Positions 49,919 to 61,500 of a stretch of 64,000 bases of DNA are shown here, one piece after another. The notes under the pieces are model-generated. The model saw only the letters and a list, made by a program, of their open reading frames with translations. It was not told where the DNA came from and did no database searches. Position numbers and translations under genes: made by a program. This DNA is from Dipylidium caninum. Taxonomy: Eukaryota > Platyhelminthes > Cestoda > Cyclophyllidea > Dipylidiidae. Location of the stretch: contig QEYB01001522.1 of the NCBI GenBank assembly GCA_017562135.1, positions 558,001 to 622,000 on the forward strand. The letters are read 5' to 3'. Positions within the stretch are counted from its first letter, which is position 1, and each line of letters begins with the position of its first letter.

Positions 49919-52900
49919 CTGGAACCGAGCGGATCTTACCCAAGTCACATAACCACATTCCTCACACTAGTTGAGCCGATGGCACCCTAAAAAGTGGCGA
50001 CTTTTCACTCACAGTATAATGTCAGGTACAATGCATTATTTGGGGGCAGGCTACCACAGGATTTTGGAGAGCTAACTGAGGTAAAATAGTCTCTTGTTCG
50101 AGAATGGAAGTATAATAAATTGGGAGATCTTTCCGTAAAAGATTTATGTCACGTAAATGTAAGAATGGTGCAGAGTCGAAGCGGCTTTAAGGTAGTTCTG
50201 TGACTGTCCGGTAGTTGCGCAAAGGGAAGGAAATAGCCACAGTGATTTTGCGCGTTGCGTATGACCTTGTGCGATATCGAAAACGGGGACAGAAAACCCT
50301 TAAACACCGACGCCGCCCATTGGGAGCTGCCTCGAAGCCTCTGCTACTTGCCAAGAATGCCGGTCCGCAGAAGGCCAAGTGGGCGGGAGGCAGCCCCTTA
50401 CTTCACACAGTCGGTTCATTACATCCGCCGTGGGGTCTCGCGTAGGCCGGGGCGCCGAAGCACTTTCCCGCCCACTCGGCATAGAGGTTGTTTATGTCAT
50501 CACCTCTGGCATCCTAGTGGCAGTGGATTAGTTTCTGGTCCCGACACCAACTGCACAGACTCATTAGCCAATGTCCATGCCTCTGGATTTATCGTATGGA
50601 ATCTTGTTATAAACAGGTATTCTCTGACTTAGTCATTTCCTATCCGATTAGCGTACAGAATAAAATCATGGGAGCACATTGGGGCAACGAACCACCTTAA
50701 AGGGGAAGGCGCTTCTCCCTCAGGAAAACTGGCATACCAAAGTTATTTATGTTGCTCCACACTGGGGGGCATGACGTCAACCAAGGGATTGAAAGTCGTC
50801 TAGTCAGCCACACAAAGTGTCGCTTTCGCACCTTTTCTGTCATTATTCACGTCACCTCAATAACTTGAGCTTGTTCTCCACTCCCCAGTGGATTTTCATG
50901 ACGCCCGACCCTTAAGGACAAACAAGCACTTGACGCGATACTATCAGTCCGGTTTCCGTCTGTGTCAGCGTTCTAGGCACATTTGACGCCTTGAATTGTC
51001 CCCTAGGGCGTCCACAGTGCCTACTTCGAAGGGCAGTGGGGCCAGCAGGCAGGTCCGCGACCTGGTGGTTCTATCAACGTTGATACACGATGTTTGAATG
51101 TCACCCCCAAAGTGGCTCACCTCGTGTGCTCAGCGCCTCTTCGGCTGCGGAGCGATTACAGCCACCTTCAACTTTAGTGCTTCAAATTAGGTACATTTGC
51201 ATTTGTTCTCTCCTCTTTGACTTTTTGATTCTCTTATGTCGACATCTTAATGCATTCGTTGAACTCTCAAAAAAATAATCTTGCTAGATCTACTTAATGG
51301 CACATCAAAAGTGCTGCCGCATTCAAATACGAAAACTTTTTCATTGTCGCTCTTTAGGCTTTAAAGGCGAATTTTTTAGTTGTACAACAAGCAGCCAACT
51401 TTCCTCCCTGGTTTATAAGAGTTAAACTACGGGGATGTGTACTGCAACACGTTTGAAAATTTGGTCGGCCCATCAACTTCTAGCTTTGTTCTTCGCCTAG
51501 GGCGGTGTCCCATTATCACCTCAGCTCAGCGTCAAGCGTCGCTCTGCCAGGCACAGCATCACTTATCGTATTGCAATGACTGCGTCACACAGGCCACCTT
51601 CAGTTCAAACTGAAATGGAAACTCCAGTCTTGTTGCGACTCCCAGCAGTTATGCCCAGGTCTTGATGAGCCAGAATGTGTTCAGTCTGACTGAGGAGGCT
51701 CTTTTATCTGCACTACAGCAGGAAAAAGTGTGATTGCGTTGTCAGAATGCGTGTGGCACGTGTGCAACCGGAATGCCGGTTGAGTTGATGCGAACAAAAC
51801 AAAAAACGTATTTCACTCCGGGCTCGAGAGATGGGCTGGAGTGAGCACTTTGGCATCCCATAAAAATAGGGGTATAAAGAAATAAAAAATTTTGTAGGAG
51901 CGTGCAACTAGAAACCGGGCGAAGTGTGTTTCCCCGAGCTTGAACCAAGTGCGCGGCCGATTACATCGGTCTCGTTGCGGCAACGCTGTCCGCCCCGTGC
52001 ACAGAGACTGAATCAAGTCGAAGTCATTTGGGCGACAGGTGCATTTTGTACTCCGCGAGTCCAGCAGGTCGGAACCACAACCATCGTGTTCGTCTCAAAC
52101 TAACCACCTGGCACGCACTACCTGCCTTCCGGGGCCTAAGTATTAAAGTTGGAAACATCGTGAGACGTTGGAAGGTTTGTCTAAACGAGACGCTGGTACA
52201 TTGGTGCTGCAAATTTAGCGAAAACATCATCCCTTAATGGTAAGACCATTCCACACAAAATTAACGGTCCCAGAAGTAGGAAGGTGAAAATTGGCCTTAC
52301 ATCGTTCAGCTTTCCCCTCGGAAATCACCCGAACGGAGAGCAAATACCGTGCCTACGGGTCCCAGGCCGTGTTCTCGAGCAAAACTCCCTCACTAGGTAA
52401 TTCCCATCAATTTTGTATCTGCGTCCCTCAGAAGCACGTGCTCGGGCTCGAGAACGTTGCTTCCTCCGTCCCCTTTGTTTGATGATTAATTTCACAGTTT
52501 CCACACATAATGCGAGATTTCATGCATTATTGTAATTTGGAGGAGCCTTTGAATAGTCAGATTTTGTAAAAAAATCTCTATAAATGAATGACGCCATATG
52601 TTAACCACACATATACTTATATCCAAGCAATGGAGTTGTCGTGGGTTTTATTTCCCAGTAGACTTCTGCACAGACTTCAAGTTCTGATGAAAAGGTGATT
52701 CTAAGGAAGATACATAACTGAGGCGTTGCTATGTAAGAGTTAACAGCGTCAACATAGAAGCAGCACATATTATTGGCGTGGAAAGCGCGAATCACAGGAC
52801 AAGCCTCATTCGTCCACACGCTTTCAATTGTCCGAAATTGGAAATTGCTAACAAGTCACATAACTTGTTGTGGACACTTTATTGTCCTCAAAAATGTTCA

Positions 52901-55273
52901 TCTTCAGCTGGAATATGAAATTTTTTCCATCGTACGTGTAATTATTACGAAGAGCTAAAGCCTTTCCCTATTTGGTGACACCGCCTGTCAACGAGGGAGT
53001 GGTTGTTGATGGGCAAAAAGCAAGACGGTGAAGTAGTTGAGATCCTGGTCTTCCCAACGTTTTGTCGACGAGCGGTGATTTTCATAGATTGTCACCAACT
53101 TTTCTGTCTTCTCAGAAACGCCCACCGCATCATAAAGTAAAAATTCTTTCCCTTTGCCTCGCCTTATGAGCAAAGTAAAAAGTTAATAATAATTAGATGC
53201 TTTGCACCTCTTTAATTCACTGTACAAGCACCCTAATCTAGTTTAGAGTCACGTAGGTCAGCCATTCAGCATTGCTGCGCTGGTATGCGTATAAGTTGGA
53301 TGCTTTAATAGCACCTTCTGCACCATCCACTGATGATTTCGGCATGTCATCACCAACTTAGGTTGGTAACAAGCAGGGAATCTTTAGGATGGAATACCTA
53401 AAACCCACGCATATATGCATATCCAGCCACACTCTACGTTTTTCAAACACATAAAAATCCACAGAGGGTTTTGCCTGTGCTTTACTAGGGCTGATAAGTC
53501 ATCCAACATGAGTGCTCTAAGGTAGTGGCTGAAAACACGACTTTGCTTGCCACTGCACACCCCAGTTATCATAACGTTGAATACGTATTTGATGCAGTAA
53601 AGAAGACTGCAAAACCAAGGATAAGTAAACACCTTCGTACACGTCCTTTTGGAATTGATGCTCGACTTTGTCCACACTTATTAATGACTGTTACAATTAG
53701 CCTGAATCTTGTTCTAATCTGTTTGACAGGTATCCTTGCACACGCTTTAAAAGCCTTCTAGGCAATGTTTTATGTGAGTACCGAGTCCTTTCATCCTGTA
53801 TTGTCTGATAATTCATCCCCATGGGCAGTCCCACGTGGAGAGCAGTCTAAATACCCACCGCCTGGACGATGTGCATTCGCGCAGACTTGAAACTATTAGG
53901 GTTCTGAGGAATCGCAAGAAAAAATTGATGTATAGTGAGGTTAATCTCATATTAACAACATCTTTGTGAGGAGATTATTTAAATTGCTAACGTGCAAACC
54001 TTGCGGCTAAAATAAAGGTTATTTGAAATTTGTAAGTTTCGAAATAGCCAAATTTTGAGCAAAGTTTTAACTCGCCTATTTCAGAGGATTTCCGTGACTG
54101 CCAATTCGCATATTGTTAGCGTAACCAGTTTCATTATTTCGTGCTCCACACTTCATGTACCTTTGTGTTTCATTTTTACTGTGGCTAGCGATGAGTGCTA
54201 CTCAGTGGATCGGTCGGAATCTAATACTTTGCAAACTTCTTTCTCAAAATAACACTGGTGAAAATAACAAGAAAGGCTAATGAATGCTGGTGGCACGTGA
54301 GGGTTAGGTAGGGATACCAGTACCTGTATCAAGGCTAATAAAAAGCCTACTTTAATCGTTAGTAGTATATAATCAAGCGGTGATGGAGCATTAGATACTG
54401 CAACGGTAAGGGGAGCAAGCATGTCCAGGTCATAAGCACACTATGCTAAGATCCCGCACTTCGAGAGCACATCAGTCCCAACACTAACTGCTCCTTCTGA
54501 CTGTTGGGTACTCCCAGAAGTCCGGTTACCACAAACCGACTCTGCCCACGTGGAAAAGAACCTCGCGTCGTACCATCTCGTCGATGCCTCACGCGCTTCC
54601 AACGTCCATCATAAGAACCCCAGCTACTTTCTAACACATCAACTTAACCAAGATTTTGTACTCCGTGTTTGCACTTATTAACTTATTTTAAGATCTCGAG
54701 TCATGCGGTCAGGCTAAGATCTACTGCCCGAAACTGAACCATGCTAGAAACAATAACCTGTTCACAAAAGTGCTCCAACTTGACAAATTTGGACTATTTG
54801 GCAAATGAAAAATTTCTAAGCCTTTTGGATAAGTTTTAATGGGTCCCAAAAGGACATTTGACAGGCACAAGTGACCACCCTTCTCGCTGAACTACATGGC
54901 TTCGCCTTTATTGCAAAACATGGGAGCTAACAAGGAAAACCACGCCGAAATTCGGAACCAAGTCCGGCCCATTAGTCGAGTGGCGCAATTGACGTGGAAC
55001 CGCGAAACCGATTATATGCAACCAATCAAATCCCGAACTTACCATTTACTAAGATTCCAAACATCAAAAGATGAGACAGCAAAACGGCCTTTGGAAGAGT
55101 TAGAAGTAACAGTCCTCCTTTCTCATATTTTTATGTATTTTTTGACACGAATATAAAAAAACCACATACGCAAAAGACAAATGAAACTCTCTAACATGTG
55201 GGCAGTCTGAAAAATGCCGTGCTGGGAAAACCCAGATCAAATTGATGAATGGTGGACTAAAACACAACGCCGT

Positions 55274-55279
55274 TTTATT
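55274..55279 (-). terminator. Possible polyadenylation signal of the PACT gene
   Basis: TTTATT on the plus strand reads AATAAA on the minus strand. It is the nearest canonical hexamer I noticed downstream of the PACT gene stops on that strand, and it supports a 3' end near 55.25 kb. Confidence 0.35.
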
Positions 55280-55388
55280 ACGAATCTCACCAGTAAATGC
55301 ATCCCATCATACAGCCTTTTGAGAGGTAACGGCGTTAAACCAAGAGCTCAGGTGAAAAGTGGCCGCGGGCATGTATATACACGGAAAG

Positions 55389-55550
55389 TTAGGAAAGGAA
55401 TGAGAGAAAAATTGAGGGAATCACAAGGTAGATGTTAGCCTCTAAAGGACCCCCAGCGGAATCGACCGAAGGAAAAGGAGGAAGAAGAGGACGGGACGGA
55501 TGTGGGGATGCGGTGGTGATTAACGGAACTCGACGTGTCCAGTTGACCCA
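55389..55550 (-). CDS. PACT gene: possible terminal exon
   Basis: After acceptor ctccttatccccaag, phase 0, the frame reads WVNWTRRVPLITTAS and a Pro-rich stretch, and ends in TAA at 55389. A minus-strand AATAAA (TTTATT at 55274-55279) lies about 110 nt beyond. The composition is not strongly coding. The alternative is that the gene ends at the 55690 stop. Confidence 0.35.
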   Translation of the reverse strand, partial: WVNWTRRVPLITTASPHPSRPLLPPFPSVDSAGGPLEANIYLVIPSIFLSFLS

Positions 55551-58500
55551 CTTGGGGATAAGGAGGACAGGATTTTCCAACCGAGGCGGTTTGGTGGTTT
55601 AATCCCGAGTCCAATAACCTTTAAAGGAGATATCATTTACGTTCAGCTATTCAGCCCATAATTAGGGCTTGTACCGGTAACAAAATCGACTAAAAAGCAG
55701 TATAGTAATTTGGTTTTGAGGTAGCACTTACTTTGATGCCATATTTACCGTCACTAAGACTGTCATGACAAAGTACTTGCCTCGGTTGCGGGGAAAAGAG
55801 AGACCTGTCTAAGGGGTGGGAAGTGGGCAGGGTGCCGGAGGTTCTCTGCTGAAGCAAGATGTCGCCTTGGGAGCTCGACGCCTCCACGAGAGTGGAAGAC
55901 TTGTTGCCTACGGAGTTACAACTGTAGTCTAGTGTCTTGTTGTCTCCATGGTGAGGAAACAAAGACGCATGGCTGCGAATGCCTGTTCTCTCCCACTTCA
56001 GCCTCAGCTGTCTGATTCTATATTGACAAAAACCGTTGAATAATTTATCATTAAGCGCTGATTTCGATAAGGTAGATAGATTCCGTTGTTAGGTTTTTGG
56101 GTGGAGCGTTGTTAGGTTTTTGGGTGGAGTGAACGGTTTGTTAAACTCTGTATAATCTCATGAGTTTGTGCATGTGCCTAACCTATGAATAAACATGATG
56201 CAACGAGCGGCAGCACGAAAGCGAACGAGAGGCAAAGGCGATTCAAAAGGCCACCGTTGACACGAAAGTAGATGATCCTTTGTGTTCCGCCGACTAGAGG
56301 TACCCATCAAAAAGCCTTGGCCAAGACTCGCCGTCACTCGCTCTGCCGTTTGTTGAAAGTCGCCAAGCAACAAGAAGAGGTACTGCTTCTGATATATCAA
56401 GGCCCTTCGGTACGATTCCTCGCGTAGATAACGGGCTGACATGTGACGGAACTACAAGCAGGAAACAAAATATAGAGGAAAACTGATTTAATTACGTGAA
56501 CTACTCCCTCTATCATTGCTGAGTGCAACAAATGGAAGGGGAAATAGTAAATAACCCAAAACAATTGGGATTACCAGTTCACCGTCACCAATATCGCCAC
56601 ATGGCAGCACTACAGGCTGTGAAAGGCATAATGTTAGCGGATAGATTGGAAAAGCAAAAAGACGGAAATAACATTGGCTGACCTTCTCGAGAGAAACGGA
56701 GCGCGAGTCACCCGAAGATTGGTGATTCGAGAGGAGGGAACACTGAATTGATTTGTTCTCGGAAGGAGCCTAGAGCGAAAAGCCAAAATATTCCAAAGTA
56801 TAATTAGATCTTAGTTGAAAAAAAATTGGTAAAAACGAGTTTCACGAGCATGACATAAAATGTTCATGTCAAAGACTGTTGTTCACCGCTAAAGTGTCTA
56901 TGCCTTCAACTCTAACTGTAAGGCCAAATACACATTTGCATAAACCACTACCACAGCCGATCGAAAAAGGGAACCTACATGGCAAACTAGACCATTCTGC
57001 GGGGAGCCACCGATTTTGACCAAACCTGAATCCAAGTAAGCAACTCCATTGATGAGGAGTTTTTTCGCCTGGGCAAGTAGAACATTGGCGGCCGTAGTGG
57101 ATGGGGCGGAGGGAGCATGTACATTGCCGGTAGGATCACCTATTAGGCCACGTACATGAGATTGGATCTCGGCAAGACAGGCATAGACATCCGCGATACC
57201 AAACTGTTCCACGAAGTCATTCTTTTTGCCGCCAAGGACCGCATGGCGCAATAATTCAGCGGGGTTGTTTAGACTGTCAGAAGACGACGAAGAGGCGGCG
57301 GGAGAGGGTGCGGAGTGATCACCAGTGACGAGGGAAACAAGACGCATCAGCCGCACACAAGTAAGATGAAGACGCCGCAATCCGGCCGGTGCGTCAGCAA
57401 AACCCGAGTCGGTGAGCTGCTTTGGCAATGGTGGTATGATTGCCTCACCGCTGAAGGGACTCTCATCTCCACTGGTGCTGCCACTGCTACCACCTAGATG
57501 GCCATTCTCCTTGCCCAGGGATACCGGTAGCAGTGCTAACTCTGTCTCAGCTAAAGAAACTCGCAAATCCCGGGTACAACTCTATATAAAAAACGATAAA
57601 ATAGCGAATATTATCACTTAGTAATGAGGTTGCAAACATTGGCCCGCATAGATAGGTGAAAATTTGTCAGGTAGTGCAATAGTTCCCAAATCTTCTTTAA
57701 TAAACATTCCGAAATTATGCGTTAAATGTTGAAGTCATGTGACAGGGGAAAATTAATTTGAAAGAAGAATTAAGATCATCCGTAAGGAATGAGCTTACGT
57801 ATAATTCACGAGACATTTTCTCTGCCTGGATGGCCTGAAGATGAACTGAGGTGAGATGACTGGATATGTTGGCGAGGGCAGATGAGGCATTCTTATTTAG
57901 ACCGGTGGTTTGCGGCAGAGAGATGCTTCCGTTGACATTTGCCTTTGGTCCGATTCGGACATAGGAACTATCAGCGAAAAGGAAAGAGAAAGCATCGCAT
58001 AGGGAAAGTCGGAACCGGTTAAATTAAAGAAGAGACTAAGCTGTATTGGCGGACTATTTTCACGAAAATAGCGTGGCAATTGCGAAGTGTTACATAGGAG
58101 GGTCTTATGCATCTAGATGACTTACGCTTTGAGTGTTTTGATTTCCTGTTCTAACTGGGCAATTCGGGCTTCTGCTAAATGGCTCCGATTTTGCTCCAGT
58201 CGCACATTAGCGGATGATTCCTAAAATGCGAAAGGTGAGGTTTGTTTGGTGTAATCGAAAATCTCCCGACATTAGACCAAATGGGCGAGAACAGGAGGGA
58301 TAGGGCCTTAACTAAACACCCCGGGTGGGTAGTTAAATGCAGAGCAGGAGGGAAAAATCAGTAAAAAGAGATTCATCCCGAGTCTATGCCATAGCTTGTG
58401 AGCGAAGCTAAGAAGCACATTACCTCTAAATCACTTTCGAGCGAGGCCACCTGTTCACGAGCCTTCATCAAGGCAGTTTGAGAGGCTTGGAGTGTGGATT

Positions 58501-61500
58501 CCAACTCTGCTGCGCGTTGCCATTCTTCGTCAATTTGACGTCTGCGATAATAACAATTTAAAACAAAATTGGGCAAAAACGTCACTTGACCCACTTTCCA
58601 AAATTTCCTCTGCTCAGGCTCTTTCTAATAACTACACAAAAGGTGAATTCTTGGAGCTCCAATAATATCAAACGAACTTAAAAAATGTACGTAGCACAGA
58701 GAGTGGAATTAATAATTTGAGCTTGATACATATGGAGAGATGGAAGTATAAACAAATGCAAACTGCATTACTAGACCGAGTGGATGCTTTCGACCTTCCG
58801 CACACGGCAAATTAAGATTTTTTCAAGGTTGAAATGGTTGCTCATATGAACAAATCAAGTCATTTGGAAATGCCAAGAACAGAAACATTAATTTAAGTGA
58901 GGTGGAAAGAGGAGACTGTGAAAAGTATACTTTTTGCTAAGGTATCTGATGCGTAAGAACTGAGTCGACAAACTATTTAATTGATGCCACCCAAATGATC
59001 AAGCAATAGACAAGAATTTCACGAAATGGAAGCACACCGCAATTTTCTCTAAAGTGTCATCGATAATAAACCCAATTTATACACATTTTACAAACAGTTG
59101 GGGGATTAAACGATAATTTCAACGGCTTTATAAATGTTACGCACACTATCTTTGCTTTCACAGCAAAATAAGTCTAATCGGACAATTTTCCCATAGGTTA
59201 CGTTTTAATATACAAACTCTCCAATTTTCTAATATGCATAATCTGAGTATGTGGATACAAGAACGATAAGCATGGAGTATTTTGTTGACGTGGAGAGGTG
59301 GGCAAAGAATACCATAAAATAATTTTAATGTGGGATTCGACGCAGTAGGCGGGTATATGACCTGTCATAGTTTAAATATTAGTTCGAAGGCTGTAACGAA
59401 CAAAAAAAATAGCTTCAAGACATGTAAATTCACCTAGACAGTGTAAGTTGATTCGTGTTCCAAGCTTTTGCATCAATGAGTTCTTTTTTGAGTTCAGATA
59501 TTGTCATTTCCAATGTGCTCAGCTCCGCCGAAAGCTTATTCACAGTAGCCGCTTTTTCGGCCAAGGAAGTGTCCCGCATATCTAACAACTTGGTCAAATG
59601 AGCCACTAGGGGAAGAAATAAGTGAGAATGAATCCACATTCAGGAAACACTAAGGAAATAGAATAAATAACTCCAGGGGGACATTATAGGTAGTGAAAGC
59701 ATACCTTTACTAGAAAGTGACTCTTCACGTCTCTTCAGAGAGTCGGAATTAGCAATGAGGTTTTCTCGGTCAGATTCAATAGCCGAGGAGAGTAACTTCC
59801 AGCGCTACAAAAAAGAGTAACACTTATCAAGGTTGAAATAAACACCGGTATACACTGGCTCAAAAAAAACCTTCTGAAACATTTTTGTGCACATCAGAAA
59901 TACATTGTGAAATAAAATATTTTGCATGTAAGCTCAGACCATTTCACATATGCACTGGACACGGATAACCGAATACATCACGAACAAAAATGTCACGAGC
60001 CAACAGTAATATCCTGTATCAAAATTATGTGGTGACTCATGAATATTAATTTTAAACCTGTGGAACAAACCTCTTCCTCCGTGGTAGTATAATCAGCCAA
60101 CGCCTTCATGATGTCGTTGGTGTTGACTTGTGAAGCAGACTTTGGTCTGGTAGACCTGGGTCGAGCTAGGACGCCAGTAATGACGGCGTTCGAAGCCTGG
60201 TCAATAGTTCTTGCGGTGATGAGAGAGAGGTCGGCTTTACGGTCAATTAGGAGAGCCGAAAGTAGAGTAGAATATAACTGACTGTCTAATTTTCTGTTGT
60301 TGGATGGGGAAACGCTCAGTTTATTTGTCATCTCGGTCTTCGTTTGATGATCGAGAAGTGAATGACCCTGTGGGATGAAATGTGTCAAGAGTGCAAATAT
60401 AAAAACTAATTTTTAATCGAAAAATTTTTCGACAAAACGAACTTTTGTAATAGTCTCGATTACAACTTTGAGGGTCCTATTGGCCTCAATAAGCCGACTA
60501 ATAAGTTGTGATTTGCAGTCGTTGTGTTCGGTTAAATCACCTCCCCCTCGCGGTGACGTTTGAGGTTCAGCTGTTGTAAGGGATAAGCTTAAAAGACGGC
60601 AGCTCTCCTGTTGCAAGTGATCCACAACGGCCTAACGAGGAGTGAAATGCGTCACGAAAATAATGTTGTGTAACATAATGGCAAAAAGGACACGGGAAAG
60701 AAAATCGAAATGGAAATAATCATGAAAAGTCAGGGAACTACTAACGAGGGCTTCTTCTACACTTTTCGGTGCAGCCAAGTTGCCAGTGTCAGCACGCGTG
60801 GAAGCAATGAGATTTTCATCAAATGAGGGGTCTTCTTCGTTACCGCAATCAGTATCAGTACAGGAATGGGTTTTGGAGGTATGGGAGAATGCCTCAAGGT
60901 CTATTTGAATGCCCGACTCAACAGTCTGGTGGGGTGGGTCAGTTTGAGACGCCGTATCATCTCTAACCACTTCGGCCTGTGTGCCTGAAATAGTGTCGCG
61001 AAGACGTGCCAACTCCTTCTCTAATTCACTGACGCGATGAGCCAGGGCTTCCTGTGGATGAAAACAAAAAAGCTCAAGCAAGTACTGGAAATTGACAGTT
61101 TCGTATCAAAAGAGCCAAATGTCACTGACGACTACAACATCGGTGTGAAATCGGTCTACCTGCAAGCTTTTGGAAAAGTTAGTAAATAAACATGCTCATA
61201 CTTCCTTAAATATTTACCACAAACGAACGATGTCGTATGTCAAACCCTAGAACCCAAAACCTATCACCAGAGGTGCCTTGTATACATTAATGAAAATAGT
61301 CGGCAGTTTGCGAAAACCATAGTGTTTAATATCTTTCGTTCGCTACTACTATGCACACTTCAATGAAAGAGTTAAAGTTCGGTCTAAGATGCACAACAGC
61401 AGTTTATGCATATTTGTACACCAACCTAGACAGAACTCAAGTGTAACCACACATATCAGACTAATGGAGACCTTGAAATAAAAGGTAAAAATGTCGAACG

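Larger units (their letters stand above)
33840..55250. other. Long intergenic stretch between convergent genes
   Basis: About 21 kb with no confidently identified gene. Scattered candidate exons (36.5, 39.3, 42.0 and 42.9 kb plus; 48.3 and 49.8 kb minus) are listed separately at low confidence. No transposon ORFs, LTRs or long repeats were recognised by eye. Confidence 0.5.

Noticed and set aside
54446..54660. Segment open on both strands near 54.5 kb
   Set aside because: Both readings look plausible but neither has a domain, splice support or a phase link to neighbouring exons.
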